Below are positions 1 to 8,703 of a stretch of DNA of 64,000 nt, piece by piece. The notes beneath the pieces were generated by a model. The model saw only the letters and a program-made list of their open reading frames with translations. It was not told where the DNA came from and made no database searches. The stretch lies in assembly GCF_003846445.2 (NCBI RefSeq), contig NZ_CP030139.2, positions 1,054,001-1,118,000 of the forward strand. The letters run 5' to 3'. Source of the stretch: Synechococcus elongatus PCC 11801 (GTDB taxonomy: Bacteria; Cyanobacteriota; Cyanobacteriia; Synechococcales; Synechococcaceae). Position 1 is the stretch's first letter. Every line of letters starts with the position of its first letter. Both the position numbers and the translations under genes were made by a program.

Positions 1-121
1 TCTCTCCAAGTCCTCTATCGTCTCGACGGATATCGCTCTGGAATTCCAGGGCGATTTTTGTTGTCCGTCACCCTAATTGAGCGATCGCGGAAGATAAAGG
101 CTGATTTCTGGCTAGCTGCTC
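1..121. other. Window edge, possible end of an upstream gene
   Basis: The first 121 bases hold no recognisable complete gene. On the + strand one frame stays open from the window edge to a TAA at 74-76 and could be the tail of a gene lying outside the window, but the few residues carry no motif. A HIP1 octamer lies at 81-88. The bases just before 122 show no strong promoter or Shine-Dalgarno sequence. Confidence 0.3.
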
Positions 122-934
122 GTGCCTGTTGTTCCTGTTGGGTTACTGCGATCGCTGTTAATCGGAGCGATCGCGATCGGCTGTTGGTTGACGATTGTCG
201 CGCCAGCACAGGCAGCAACCTTGAGCGATCGCGTCGCCAGCTATCCGAACTGGTCGAGTCTGCCGGGACTAAAAGCTAAGGCGCCGGATCTTCCATACCC
301 CGACTGGATGGCGGGAACGTGGCGGGTTACTAGCACCTTGGTGGATTTGCAAGCGCCCTTAGCGCCGGACATCGTCACACCGGGCTTTGAAAGCAATCGC
401 CGCTGGCTCGATCAGCCGCTGGAGTTTCCGGTCCGCTTTGGACCGCCCACTTATTCTGCTGGGCCTAAGCCATTACCGGATTTGCGCCCTCAGACACCTC
501 CCGTCGTCGCCGATCGCGCTTTTAATGGTCTGGCGATCGCCCGCGCCTATCTTGGAGAAGCGGTGGTGGCCGTCCAAGCCCCCGACCCTAATCAACAGTT
601 GGTGCAGTTGGCCAATGGCGACAGTCTGTTGATGCGGACAACAGGCCGTGCTTGGGAACAACCGACGGACCCCATTTTTGTCGCGAGCGAATTCAGCCGC
701 CAAATTTTTCGCGGGCAGGGTCGCCCCCAGTTCAACAGCGTGGAAACCACGTCTCGCTACAAACTACGATCGCCCGATCTGATTACGGCAGACCAAATCA
801 CCGCGATTTATCTAACGCCACAGGACCCTAACTACTTTCAAGTCGGCGATCGCCCAGTCGCGCTCTATCGCTATGCTCTGACCCTGACGCGTACTGATGC
901 GGCTGACAGAACTGGACCGGCAGGCAATCTGTGA
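122..934 (+). CDS. Secreted DUF6816-type cyanobacterial protein
   Basis: Codes for 270 residues from a GTG start. Residues 1-31 form a signal peptide: a short N-region, a hydrophobic core (LLIGAIAIGCWLTIV) and an AQA cleavage site, so the protein should be exported to the periplasm or thylakoid lumen. The motif PDWMAGTWRVTSTLVD and the following PGFESNRRWL resemble the uncharacterised cyanobacterial family now called DUF6816; this assignment is from memory of the family. No catalytic motif is seen. The GTG is chosen because it puts the signal peptide at the exact N-terminus. A hairpin at 971-1003 probably ends the transcript. Function unknown. Confidence 0.75.
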   Translation: MPVVPVGLLRSLLIGAIAIGCWLTIVAPAQAATLSDRVASYPNWSSLPGLKAKAPDLPYPDWMAGTWRVTSTLVDLQAPLAPDIVTPGFESNRRWLDQPLEFPVRFGPPTYSAGPKPLPDLRPQTPPVVADRAFNGLAIARAYLGEAVVAVQAPDPNQQLVQLANGDSLLMRTTGRAWEQPTDPIFVASEFSRQIFRGQGRPQFNSVETTSRYKLRSPDLITADQITAIYLTPQDPNYFQVGDRPVALYRYALTLTRTDAADRTGPAGNL

Positions 935-970
935 TCTCGTCGGAACGTTTCTAGTCAGCCCAAGCAAACA

Positions 971-1003
971 AAAACCCAGCCTCCAACAAGAAGACTGGGT
1001 TTT
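971..1003. terminator. Hairpin terminator between secreted protein gene and tRNA-Thr
   Basis: A perfect 9-bp inverted repeat (AAAACCCAG / CTGGGTTTT) with a 15-base loop. On the minus strand it follows the tRNA 3' end by 7 bases and runs into TTTTTG, so it fits a rho-independent terminator for the tRNA. The A/T-rich flanks also let it work for the + strand gene. Confidence 0.8.
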
Positions 1004-1010
1004 AGCTCAG

Positions 1011-1082
1011 AGCCGGTGACCGGATTCGAACCTGCGACCGGCTGTTTACAAAACAGCTGCTCTACCCCTGAGCTACACCGGC
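1011..1082 (-). tRNA. trnT: tRNA-Thr (anticodon UGU)
   Basis: The reverse complement folds into a 72-nt cloverleaf. The acceptor stem is GCCGGTG paired with CACCGGC, the D arm contains AGCTCAGGGGTAGAGC, the anticodon stem is GCTGT/ACAGC around loop TTTGTAA (anticodon TGT), and the T loop is TTCGAAT. The T stem as read carries one A-G mismatch. The 3' CCA is not encoded, as is usual in cyanobacteria. The UGU anticodon reads ACA and, by wobble, other threonine codons. Confidence 0.95.
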
Positions 1083-1095
1083 AAGGCATTAATTA

Positions 1096-1488
1096 CTATA
1101 GCGGATCGACTGCTGGCAGCGCATGTTGATGCAAGATCAAGTCCTGCACGGGTTGGCCACCCAGCAAATGCTCCTGCAAAATCCGCTCGATCGCTTCGGG
1201 GGTGGCGCGACCGTACCAAATGCCCTCGGGATAGACCAAGAGAATCGGGCCTTCTTGGCAGACACGCAGGCAGTTGGCCTTGGTTCGAAACACCAAGGGC
1301 TTGCCGGTATCGGGGCGATCGAGATCCAGCTCCCGTAGGCGGCGCTTCAGATACTCCCAGCTTTCGAGACTGCGATCGCGATCGCAGCAGAGCGGCTTGG
1401 TTTGATCAGCGCAGAGAAAGAGGTGGCGATCGATCTGATCGAGACCGAGACTGCGCACCCGCACCGACAGGGTTTCAGCGAGGGTCAT
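1096..1488 (-). CDS. Thioredoxin-like [2Fe-2S] ferredoxin domain protein
   Basis: 130 residues. Cysteines at 26, 34 and 35, then 73 and 77 ([10 protein letters not shown]), together with the VYPEGIWYG segment match the small thioredoxin-fold [2Fe-2S] ferredoxins (COG3411 type) common in cyanobacteria. It is probably a soluble electron carrier or Fe-S sensor; the partner is unknown. Its ATG overlaps the stop of minE by 4 bases, so it is translationally coupled to the minDE operon. That link is positional and does not prove a role in division. The tRNA-Thr gene lies just downstream on the same strand. Confidence 0.85.
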   Translation of the reverse strand: MTLAETLSVRVRSLGLDQIDRHLFLCADQTKPLCCDRDRSLESWEYLKRRLRELDLDRPDTGKPLVFRTKANCLRVCQEGPILLVYPEGIWYGRATPEAIERILQEHLLGGQPVQDLILHQHALPAVDPL

Positions 1489-1760
1489 CCTTCGGCAGTT
1501 GCGGGTTTGACACGACGAATCGGTAGGTTGGCAACCAGTGCAGTGACTCGCTGGTCATTCTCCAGCGAAAGTTCCATGGCCTCTTGGTCTAGCTCAACGT
1601 AGCGAGAGACCACTTCCAAAATCTCCTGTCGCATCTTCTGCAACAGCTCAGGGCTGAGGTCGGCGCGATCGTGGGCCAGCACTAGCTTGAGACGCTGCTT
1701 CACGGTGTCTCGACTGGCCTGCTGCCGAGGGAACAAGCGTTCAAATAAGTCAGCCAGCAT
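1485..1760 (-). CDS. minE: Cell division topological specificity factor MinE
   Basis: 91 residues, close to the family norm of about 90. The N-terminal segment [13 protein letters not shown] is the membrane/MinD-interacting helix, followed by the conserved stretch [18 protein letters not shown] and the C-terminal dimerisation domain. MinE stimulates MinD ATPase activity and drives Min oscillation, restricting FtsZ rings to midcell. It lies 14 bases after minD and overlaps the ferredoxin gene by 4 bases, so minD-minE-ferredoxin is an operon. Confidence 0.97.
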   Translation of the reverse strand: MLADLFERLFPRQQASRDTVKQRLKLVLAHDRADLSPELLQKMRQEILEVVSRYVELDQEAMELSLENDQRVTALVANLPIRRVKPATAEG

Positions 1761-1774
1761 TGCTGAATCAACCC

Positions 1775-2581
1775 CTAGAGAATTTTTTTATTGAGGATGC
1801 GGCGAATCTTACTGAGAACGCCGCTTTGGGGTTCCTCTAGGTTGAGGAAGTCCACGCTTTCACCACTCAGCCGTCGCGCCACATTGGTGAAGGCTTTGGC
1901 TGCCATGGAGGGCGTCTCGGCTAGCACCAACGGCTCGCCACGGTTGGTGGAAATGATCACCTGTTCATCGTCGGGAATGATGCCGACGAGGGAGATCGCC
2001 AAAATCTCCTGAACATCTTCGACACTCATCATGTCGTTGGCTTTGACCATCGCTGGCCGCAGGCGGTTCAGGATCAGACGAATATCTGTGATGCCATGGG
2101 CTTCGAGGAGGCCAATGACGCGATCGGCATCGCGGACGGCAGCAATTTCGGGGGTAGTGACGATCACTGCTTCGCGGGCTGCCGCGATCGCATTTTGGAA
2201 TCCGGCTTCAATCCCAGCGGGCGAGTCGATCAAGATAAAGTCAAACTGGCCATCGAGCAACGCCACCAACTGCTCCATCTGCTGGGGCGTCACCGATTCT
2301 TTCATGCGGTTGTTGGCCGCAGGCAACAGGCAGAGATTGGGTTGACGCTTATCCTTGACCAGTGCCTGTTCCAAGCGGCAATTGCCTGCCAGAACATCTT
2401 GGGCTGTGTAGACAATCCGGTTCTCAAGGCCCAATAACAGGTCGAGATTGCGAAGGCCAAAATCCGCATCGATTAAAACGAGGCGTTTACCCAGTTGCGC
2501 CAAGGCCATTCCAAGGTTGGCACTTGACGTGGTTTTTCCCACGCCTCCCTTGCCGGAGGTGATAACGATAACGCGACTCAT
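1775..2581 (-). CDS. minD: Septum site-determining ATPase MinD
   Basis: 268 residues, full length. A deviant Walker A motif GKGGVGKTT spans residues 10-18, [10 protein letters not shown] forms the switch region, and DSPAGIE is the Walker B segment. The C-terminus ([14 protein letters not shown]) is a typical amphipathic membrane-targeting helix. MinD binds the membrane with ATP and recruits MinC to block Z-ring assembly away from midcell. First gene of the minD-minE operon. minC is not next to it: the upstream gene is a divergent oxidoreductase-like gene, so MinC must be encoded elsewhere. Confidence 0.98.
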   Translation of the reverse strand: MSRVIVITSGKGGVGKTTSSANLGMALAQLGKRLVLIDADFGLRNLDLLLGLENRIVYTAQDVLAGNCRLEQALVKDKRQPNLCLLPAANNRMKESVTPQQMEQLVALLDGQFDFILIDSPAGIEAGFQNAIAAAREAVIVTTPEIAAVRDADRVIGLLEAHGITDIRLILNRLRPAMVKANDMMSVEDVQEILAISLVGIIPDDEQVIISTNRGEPLVLAETPSMAAKAFTNVARRLSGESVDFLNLEEPQSGVLSKIRRILNKKIL

Positions 2582-2754
2582 AGGGTCCGAAGAGCAGGAG
2601 CTGCGATCGCTTAGTGGGCAATCGCTGACTCATATTAAACCGTGGCGTCGAATCCCCCTAGGCTGGGTGAGCAGTTGATCGCAAAGCAATCCAACAAGGG
2701 TTGTCCTGCCTTGGTTTTGCCAACGATGCTGCAGATCTCTGACGCAAAAATGTG

Positions 2755-3927
2755 ATGACTGCGGACTACAACCTCCTCATCCTCGGCGCAACACCGGCGG
2801 CGATCGCCTTGGCTCAGCAAGCACGACGCTGGCAGGCTCGCGTTGCCTTGGTCTATCCGCCCGGAAGTTGGGGTGCAATCGATCACGATCGCCTGTTGAT
2901 GCGTTGCTTGTTGCAGTCCGCTTCTGTATCGGAAGCAATCGCCGCAGCACAGGATTTGGTGGAGCGGCTGGAATGGCTGCAAGGCCCGATCGCCTTAGAA
3001 CAGGCCGGAATTGATGTGGTTGCCAGTCACTGGAAAGCGACGCGATCGCGGCGACTGGTGGACTGCGGCGATCGCCAGCTTGAAGCAAGGCAAATCTGGC
3101 AGGCTCAGCCAACGGGAGCGGAGGCAACACCACTCTGGGACTTGCTGACCGCCGATCCACAACCGCGATCAATGACAGTTAGCGGCGATCGCGCGATCGC
3201 GCTGGGGGTTGCGCAAGCCCTTGCCCGCCACGGTTGGGACGTCAGCTTGGCAACGCCCGCGATCTGGGTCAGTTGGGAGACTGCAGTGGTGCAACGGCTA
3301 CAAGCTCAATGCCAGGCCGAAGGCATTCAGCTACTGGAGCAGTGTGATCAAAAGATGGCTCCCTCTGAGCTGAGTCTCAAGTATTTCCAACCGGATCCGC
3401 TGCCGCTGCTGCCCGGTAGTCGGGCGATCGCAGCAAATCTTAGTTCTGCAGAAGTCCGCGCGATCGCCCAACAAAGTCTGTTTGGCTGGCCTCGTGGGCG
3501 ATCGACTCCAGTCCCTCAGCAGGTTGTGGAAATGGAGCCTGCCGCGGCTCAAGTGGGGCTGACAGAGGCACAAGCCCGCCGTCGCTACGGCGATCGCGTG
3601 GAGATAGTGAACGCAAGCTGGCAGCAGCACCCCGAAGCCTTGATTCGCGATCAAACAGCCGGTTTTCTGCAGCTCTGTTTGCTGCGCAATGGCCGCTTGC
3701 TTGGGGCGAGTTGGGTGGCAGAGAATGCAGCGGAGCTGGTAGCACCCTTGAGTCTGGCAATTCAAACGCGGCGATCGCTGCCTTCTTTACTCGGTCTTTG
3801 GCCGGACTCCAGTTTTGGACAGGTGCTCGAGCAATTGCTGGCGGACTGGGAAACTCAGCGTAACCAGCGGGGCTGGCGACGACGGTTCCTCAGTGAATGG
3901 CAGATTTTCTGGCGATCGACCTTCTAA
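2755..3927 (+). CDS. FAD-dependent disulfide reductase-like protein lacking the redox cysteines
   Basis: 390 residues from ATG 2755; a GTG one codon upstream is an alternative. The N-terminus (LLILGATPAAIALAQQARRW) resembles a dinucleotide-binding fold with a degenerate glycine motif. A second nucleotide-binding segment begins near residue 142 (MTVSGDRAIALGVAQALARHG). The region from about 270 (EMEPAAAQVGLTEAQARRRYG) resembles the dimerisation-domain entry of lipoamide dehydrogenase/glutathione reductase proteins. The CxxxxC active site and the C-terminal HPT motif are absent, so it is unlikely to be a classical disulfide reductase. It diverges from minD. Function unknown; possibly a derived flavoprotein. 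Confidence 0.75.
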   Translation: MTADYNLLILGATPAAIALAQQARRWQARVALVYPPGSWGAIDHDRLLMRCLLQSASVSEAIAAAQDLVERLEWLQGPIALEQAGIDVVASHWKATRSRRLVDCGDRQLEARQIWQAQPTGAEATPLWDLLTADPQPRSMTVSGDRAIALGVAQALARHGWDVSLATPAIWVSWETAVVQRLQAQCQAEGIQLLEQCDQKMAPSELSLKYFQPDPLPLLPGSRAIAANLSSAEVRAIAQQSLFGWPRGRSTPVPQQVVEMEPAAAQVGLTEAQARRRYGDRVEIVNASWQQHPEALIRDQTAGFLQLCLLRNGRLLGASWVAENAAELVAPLSLAIQTRRSLPSLLGLWPDSSFGQVLEQLLADWETQRNQRGWRRRFLSEWQIFWRSTF

Positions 3928-3994
3928 ACGGGTGTGTCTTGGAGCAGACTACAGCTGAGCGGTATGGTGTCCAAGGAATTGGGGAAGCGATCGC

Positions 3995-4558
3995 GTGTCA
4001 TTGGTGGCAGCTCTGAACGGCTTGGATCTGTTCTTGGTCGGCTTGATGGGATCGGGGAAAACCACGATCGGACAGCAGCTGGCGGAGTCCTTGGGCTACA
4101 CCTATGTCGATACTGACCACTTAATTGAGCGCGTGGCCGGGCGATCGATTCCTGAGATTTTTGCCGAAGCTGGCGAAGCTGGCTTCCGGAAACTGGAAAC
4201 GCGAGTCCTAGAAGAAGTTGCGAGCTATCGCCGCTTAGTGGTGGCGACGGGCGGTGGCATTGTGATTCGGCCTGAAAATTGGAGCTATTTGCAACAGGGC
4301 TTGGTGATTTGGCTGGATGTGCCCATCCCCGAATTGCTGCGTCGTTTGGAAGGCGATCAGAATCGGCCGCTCTTGCAAACGGACGATCCAGCCGCAACCT
4401 TACAAGCGATCTGGGAGCAACGCCGCGATCGCTACGCCCAAGCCGATCTCCAGATCCCCTTTGTCGCTGGGGAAGAACCCGCCGCGACCGTCGAGCGCAT
4501 TCTGGCTGCCATCCCCAGCGTGCTCAAGTCCACTGAAACAGAAGCTGCCAACCCCTGA
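3995..4558 (+). CDS. aroK: Shikimate kinase
   Basis: 187 residues from a GTG start. The P-loop GLMGSGKTT spans residues 16-24; DTDHLIE is the shikimate-binding Asp region, FRKLETRVL and TGGGIV follow, and NRPLLQ is the lid arginine segment. It phosphorylates shikimate at the 3-hydroxyl in the chorismate pathway. The GTG is preferred because it places the P-loop at the usual distance from the N-terminus. ruvB starts 49 bases downstream on the same strand, so the two may be co-transcribed. Confidence 0.95.
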   Translation: MSLVAALNGLDLFLVGLMGSGKTTIGQQLAESLGYTYVDTDHLIERVAGRSIPEIFAEAGEAGFRKLETRVLEEVASYRRLVVATGGGIVIRPENWSYLQQGLVIWLDVPIPELLRRLEGDQNRPLLQTDDPAATLQAIWEQRRDRYAQADLQIPFVAGEEPAATVERILAAIPSVLKSTETEAANP

Positions 4559-4607
4559 ATCGCCTGAGGCAGCGCGATAGGATAACGACGACGCGCAAGC
4601 TGGCGCC

Positions 4608-5741
4608 ATGGCGATCGTTTCTTCGAAATCCCCCGACCCAGCCGAGCGGCGATCGCCGGCCAAAACACCAACGCCTCCTACTGAGGCGCAGGCATCCTTA
4701 GTTCGACCGCAGGCGCAGGCTAACTCAGAAGACAGTCAACGCCCGGAAGACCACATTCGCCCGCAACGACTGGCGGACTACATTGGCCAGCCGGAGCTGA
4801 AGGATGTGCTGGGAATTGCGATCGCAGCAGCCCAAAGTCGTCAAGAAAGCCTTGATCACCTGCTACTTTACGGGCCGCCGGGGCTCGGTAAAACGACCAT
4901 GGCCTTGGTGCTGGCCACTGAAATGGGCGTGCAATGTCGGATCACCACAGCACCGGCGCTGGAGCGCCCCCGCGATATTGTCGGTCTGCTGGTCAACCTG
5001 CAGCCGGGCGATGTCCTATTCATTGATGAAATTCATCGCCTGCCCAAGGTCACGGAAGAAATTCTCTATCCGGCGATGGAGGACTTTCGGCTCGACATCA
5101 CCATCGGCAAGGGTCAGAGTGCCCGCACCCGCAGTATTACGCTGCAGCCCTTCACTCTTGTGGGTGCAACGACTCAGATCGGGGCGCTGACTTCGCCACT
5201 GCGCGATCGCTTTGGTTTGGTGCAACGACTGCGTTTCTACGAAGTTGAGGCCTTGACTGATATTGTGCAGCGCACGGCTCGCCTGCTGAATACGCCGATT
5301 GATCAGGCCGGAGCTGAGGAAATTGCCAAACGATCGCGGGGCACGCCGCGGATTGCCAATCGCCTGTTGCGACGGGTGCGCGACTATGCGGCTGTCAAGG
5401 CACCGGGACCGATCACAGGGGCGATCGCAGCGACGGCCTTGGAGCTCTACAACGTCGATCCCTGCGGGCTGGATTGGACTGATCGCCGCCTCTTGTCCCA
5501 CTTGATCGAGAACTTCGGTGGCGGTCCGGTCGGGCTGGAAACACTTGCGGCGGCTACCGGCGAGGATGCCCAGACGGTTGAGGAAGTCTACGAACCTTAT
5601 CTACTCCAGATTGGCTACCTCCAACGCACCCCCCGCGGACGGGTGGCCACTCCGGCAGCTTGGCGACATCTGGGCTACGAGCCGCCGCAAGCAGGCGGTC
5701 AACTGACTTTGCGGGAAGTCATGACTGAGCCAGAAGCCTGA
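4608..5741 (+). CDS. ruvB: Holliday junction branch migration helicase RuvB
   Basis: 377 residues. After a polar 40-45 residue N-terminal extension come [11 protein letters not shown], Walker [10 protein letters not shown] (89-97), Walker B LFIDEIHR (about 137-144), sensor ATTQIG, the arginine finger region SPLRDRFG and the C-terminal winged helix ([13 protein letters not shown]). It is the AAA+ motor that drives branch migration with RuvA. The extension is longer than in most bacterial RuvB proteins; a similar extension is usual in cyanobacteria as far as I recall. ruvA and ruvC are not in the window. Confidence 0.97.
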   Translation: MAIVSSKSPDPAERRSPAKTPTPPTEAQASLVRPQAQANSEDSQRPEDHIRPQRLADYIGQPELKDVLGIAIAAAQSRQESLDHLLLYGPPGLGKTTMALVLATEMGVQCRITTAPALERPRDIVGLLVNLQPGDVLFIDEIHRLPKVTEEILYPAMEDFRLDITIGKGQSARTRSITLQPFTLVGATTQIGALTSPLRDRFGLVQRLRFYEVEALTDIVQRTARLLNTPIDQAGAEEIAKRSRGTPRIANRLLRRVRDYAAVKAPGPITGAIAATALELYNVDPCGLDWTDRRLLSHLIENFGGGPVGLETLAAATGEDAQTVEEVYEPYLLQIGYLQRTPRGRVATPAAWRHLGYEPPQAGGQLTLREVMTEPEA

Positions 5742-5824
5742 CAGACGGCTGCAACCGCTCCCGTGAATTTAAGTTGCGCTTGGGGATCAGTCTGCCTTGA
5801 CTGCGTCACACTGAAGGTAGAAAT

Positions 5825-5860
5825 CTCCCACCAGGTCCTACACCAAGGACAAAGGGGAGT
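5825..5860 (+). ncRNA. Candidate structured RNA hairpin after ruvB
   Basis: A compound hairpin: CTCCC at 5825-5829 pairs with GGGAG at 5855-5859, and inside it GTCCT at 5835-5839 pairs with AGGAC at 5846-5850 around loop ACACCA. It is followed at once by a strong terminator hairpin at 5861-5904. GGGG at 5854-5857 could instead pair with CCCC at 5861-5864, so alternative folds exist. A TTGACT at 5797 and TAGAAA at 5818 could be a promoter, but the 15-base spacing is short and its predicted start would cut into the outer stem. It may therefore be part of the ruvB 3' UTR, or a separate small RNA. Not matched to a named family. Confidence 0.4.
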
Positions 5861-5904
5861 CCCCCGTCGGATGGCAGCGCGAACCAGGCGGGGGAGTTTT
5901 TTTA
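5861..5904 (+). terminator. Strong rho-independent terminator after ruvB
   Basis: CCCCCG at 5861-5866 pairs with CGGGGG at 5889-5894, with an inner TGG/CCA helix, and is followed by GAG and a seven-T run. It ends + strand transcription between ruvB and the convergent gor gene. Confidence 0.8.
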
Positions 5905-5957
5905 TTTGTTGCTAATCCTGACTGCCGGAGAGGCGATCGCCCCTCCGTTCTGATCAC

Positions 5958-7298
5958 CTAGGGCATCGTCACAAACTCTTCGGCTGAGGTGGGATGTAGG
6001 GCCATCGTGGCGTCAAAGTCTGCCTTTGTCGCGCCCATCGTGACCGCGATCGCGACACTCTGCATAATCTCAGCCGCGTCCTTGCCAACCATGTGCGCCC
6101 CAAGGACGCGATCGCTCTCCGTCTCAACCACCAGCTTCATCAACACCCGTTCCTCTGCTTGGGGCAGGGTGTAGAACATCGGTCGGAAGCGACTGCGATA
6201 AACGCGAATGCGATCCTCGCCGTACTCCGCTTTGGCGGCCTCTTCACTCAGCCCGACACTGCATGCTTCTGGTTGACTGAAGACTGCTGAGGCAATGTTT
6301 TCGTAGGAAATCTGGCGGGGCTTTTGGCCAAATTCCGTATCTGCAAAAGCGCGACCTTCGGCGATCGCCACAGGGGTGAGATTGACGCGATCGGTGCAGT
6401 CACCCACGGCAAAGATATGTGGTTGGTTAGTGCGACTCCAGCCATCGACAGCAATCCGGCGACCCTCGATCGCCACACCCGCCGCATCGAGATTTAACCC
6501 TTCCAGCCACGGTTCACGGCCAGTAGCCATCAGCACTTGATCCACTGTTTGCTGGCTGCCATCGCTGTAGCTCAGTTGCAAGCCAGTTTCAGTCTTGTCG
6601 ATCCGCTCAACCGTGACGCCTGTACGGAACTGAATACCGTGCTGACTCATGCCGGTTTGCACAGCTTCCTGCAGTTCCTGATCAAAGCCATGCAAAATGC
6701 GATCGCGGCGAATAATTTGGGTGACTTCTGAGCCAAGACCGCGCAGAATCCCGGCAAACTCACAGCCAATGTAGCCGCCACCAATCACCGCAAAGCGTTG
6801 CGGCTGCTCGGGCAGATGGAACATCTCTCGTGAGGTAATCGCCAGCTCACCGCCCGGAATCGCCAGTTTGATGGGGCGTCCCCCGACTGCAATCAGAATT
6901 TTTGCCGCCGTCACTTGGTGATCGCCCACTTGCACGCGGTGCTCATCCAAGAACTGGGCATGACCGAGCAACAGCTCCACACCTGCTTTTTCCAGCAAGC
7001 TGATGTGTAGCCGACTGAGGCGGTTCACTTCCGCATCGACTGCTGCAATCAATTTGGGCCAGGAGAACTGAGGCTGGACGGCTGACCAACCGTAGGCTTC
7101 GGCGTAGTGATACTGGCTGGCAAAGCTCGAGGCATAGACCATCAACTTCTTAGGCACGCAGCCGCGAATCACGCAGGTGCCACCGACGAGGTCGGTCTCT
7201 GCGATCGCAACTTTGGCACCATAGCTGGCAGCTCGTTTTGAGGCCGCCAACCCACCAGAACCGGCACCAATAACCAAGAGGTCGTAGTCAAAACTCAT
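5958..7298 (-). CDS. gor: Glutathione reductase
   Basis: 446 residues, the usual length. FAD-binding GAGSGG lies at 11-16, the redox-active disulfide is C42/C47 in GGTCVIRGCVPKK, the NADPH-binding fold starts at GGGYIGCEFAG, and the C-terminal catalytic His is in HPTSAEE. The enzyme reduces oxidised glutathione with NADPH in the cytosol and supports defence against photo-oxidative stress. Arg/Ile in the CVIRGC segment fits the glutathione reductase branch. It is transcribed towards ruvB. Confidence 0.96.
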   Translation of the reverse strand: MSFDYDLLVIGAGSGGLAASKRAASYGAKVAIAETDLVGGTCVIRGCVPKKLMVYASSFASQYHYAEAYGWSAVQPQFSWPKLIAAVDAEVNRLSRLHISLLEKAGVELLLGHAQFLDEHRVQVGDHQVTAAKILIAVGGRPIKLAIPGGELAITSREMFHLPEQPQRFAVIGGGYIGCEFAGILRGLGSEVTQIIRRDRILHGFDQELQEAVQTGMSQHGIQFRTGVTVERIDKTETGLQLSYSDGSQQTVDQVLMATGREPWLEGLNLDAAGVAIEGRRIAVDGWSRTNQPHIFAVGDCTDRVNLTPVAIAEGRAFADTEFGQKPRQISYENIASAVFSQPEACSVGLSEEAAKAEYGEDRIRVYRSRFRPMFYTLPQAEERVLMKLVVETESDRVLGAHMVGKDAAEIMQSVAIAVTMGATKADFDATMALHPTSAEEFVTMP

Positions 7299-7396
7299 GC
7301 TGCAAAGCCCTGTTTGGCCCGAACAAAAAATGAGGGCAGCCGCGCTGGAGGTTCAAGAGCAGCTACCCTTTGCTAATCCGCTACGCGATTCGCGGT

Positions 7397-7828
7397 TTAC
7401 TTCTTCAAGTCCCGCGCCATCTGACGGAACATATCCAAATCACCAGTCGAACGACGACGGCTGCTAGTTTCGCTAGTCTCGGTTTGACCAGCAAATGTTT
7501 TAGTCGGCGCTTTATTGGCTTCTGCTTCCGCCGCAGCTTTGTTCAGAGCTTCCTGTTGGCGTTGCTCAGCTTGGGGGAGGCCTTCTGACGCTTCGACCAC
7601 TTCAACCGACAGCGACGAGACTTTTTGAATGAGAACCCGCTCTTCAGGATTGCTCGCTGTTTTGGGGAAGGTGTGCTCAATCGTGGAGGCCGAACGGATG
7701 TAATCCAAGTTGCCTAAGCTCTTCGCTTCATCAGCATCAAGGTAAAAGCTCTCCGCTTTCTGCTTTGGCTGCTGTGCCTGTTCCGCTTTGGGCTTGCCTT
7801 GAAAAAGACCCCGAATAAATCCGGTCAT
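7397..7828 (-). CDS. Conserved cyanobacterial protein of unknown function
   Basis: 143 residues from ATG 7828; an in-frame start 5 codons upstream is less likely because MTGFIRGLFQGK is the natural N-terminus. A short amphipathic start is followed by a charged linker, the segment SFYLDADEAKSLGNLDYIRSA with TIEHTFPKT, and a Glu/Ala/Gln-rich low-complexity region with a basic tail (QMARDLKK). I recall similar LDADEAK...GN.DY proteins in other cyanobacteria but know no function. There is no signal peptide or membrane span. It sits 98 bases upstream of gor on the same strand. Confidence 0.7.
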   Translation of the reverse strand: MTGFIRGLFQGKPKAEQAQQPKQKAESFYLDADEAKSLGNLDYIRSASTIEHTFPKTASNPEERVLIQKVSSLSVEVVEASEGLPQAEQRQQEALNKAAAEAEANKAPTKTFAGQTETSETSSRRRSTGDLDMFRQMARDLKK

Positions 7829-7992
7829 GGATGAACACCCCAACAGTTACTAAATATGAAGATGCCGTCACCCCATTCTACGGGGAAGCTGCTAGAGCGT
7901 TAGACCCGCACTCACAATCAATATCTGGAACGATCGCTCACAGCCACGATCGCCCCTGGCTGAGCAGCAGTGTCGCTGAGATGAGAACCGAG

Positions 7993-8703
7993 CTAAAGGC
8001 GACTGAGCAGGCTACGACCGTGGGTATCGGTGCCACAGCTACTGAGGAGATTCAACTCGGCAGCCAAAGCCGCGACCGCTTGAGTTGGCTCCGGAGTGGC
8101 TTGCCAAGGCGTGGGGTTGCCGTAGGCATAGTAGGTTTCCACGCCATCAATGCCGTAGCGATGAGCGGCCAGAATCAACTCTTGGGGCGATCGCCGATAG
8201 CGCGCCGGGTGCGCCAAAACTGCCAGACCGCCCGCTCGCTGAATTGCCGTAATGACCGCTGGTGCTAAATGGGCATCACCTTGGGGGGGCCGCCCGATCA
8301 AGTAGGGGCGCATCGCCACGTGGTCAGCCTGAAATCCATAGGCGAGGATGTGAACCTCGGTCCCTTGGAGGTCGGCGTTAATTTCAGTGCCCACCCAGAG
8401 TTTGGGAAGGGGCGATCGCCCGCCACTGCGCCACTGATAGTCTTCTAGCCAAGCGCAAGCGGCTTCATAGCCTCGGATCCCGTGGTGGTCGGTGATCGCT
8501 AGGCCGCGCAATCCAATCGCGATCGCTTGCTCCATCACCTCTCGAGGCTGCAATTTCCCGTCGGAACAAGTGGTGTGGAGATGAAAATTGTAAGTCCGGG
8601 GGCAGCTTTCGGCTTCGATTCCTTGCAAGACAGACTGAACCTGAGCGGCGGCCGCCGTCAGATTGATGCGGTCAGCCGTTCGATTAGTCAGGGCTCGACC
8701 CAT
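7993..8703 (-). CDS. PHP-domain metal-dependent phosphoesterase
   Basis: 236 residues. The PHP metal-ligand motifs are visible: HLHTTCSDG (41-49), ITDHHG (70-75), a glutamate in GTEIN, VLAHPARY and CGTDTHG near the C-terminus. Stand-alone PHP proteins of this size hydrolyse nucleotide or oligonucleotide phosphates, for example the YciV/RNase AM and Trp-cluster type enzymes. The substrate here is unknown. The ATG at 8703 is followed by a plausible coding sequence, and a long gene-free gap lies upstream. Confidence 0.88.
   Translation of the reverse strand: MGRALTNRTADRINLTAAAAQVQSVLQGIEAESCPRTYNFHLHTTCSDGKLQPREVMEQAIAIGLRGLAITDHHGIRGYEAACAWLEDYQWRSGGRSPLPKLWVGTEINADLQGTEVHILAYGFQADHVAMRPYLIGRPPQGDAHLAPAVITAIQRAGGLAVLAHPARYRRSPQELILAAHRYGIDGVETYYAYGNPTPWQATPEPTQAVAALAAELNLLSSCGTDTHGRSLLSRL

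Noticed and set aside
5820-5905. Yfr1, SRP RNA or 6S RNA in the ruvB-gor gap
   Set aside because: The conserved Yfr1 core ACTCCTCACAC and the SRP loop GGAAG...AGCAG are missing, and the length does not fit 6S RNA.
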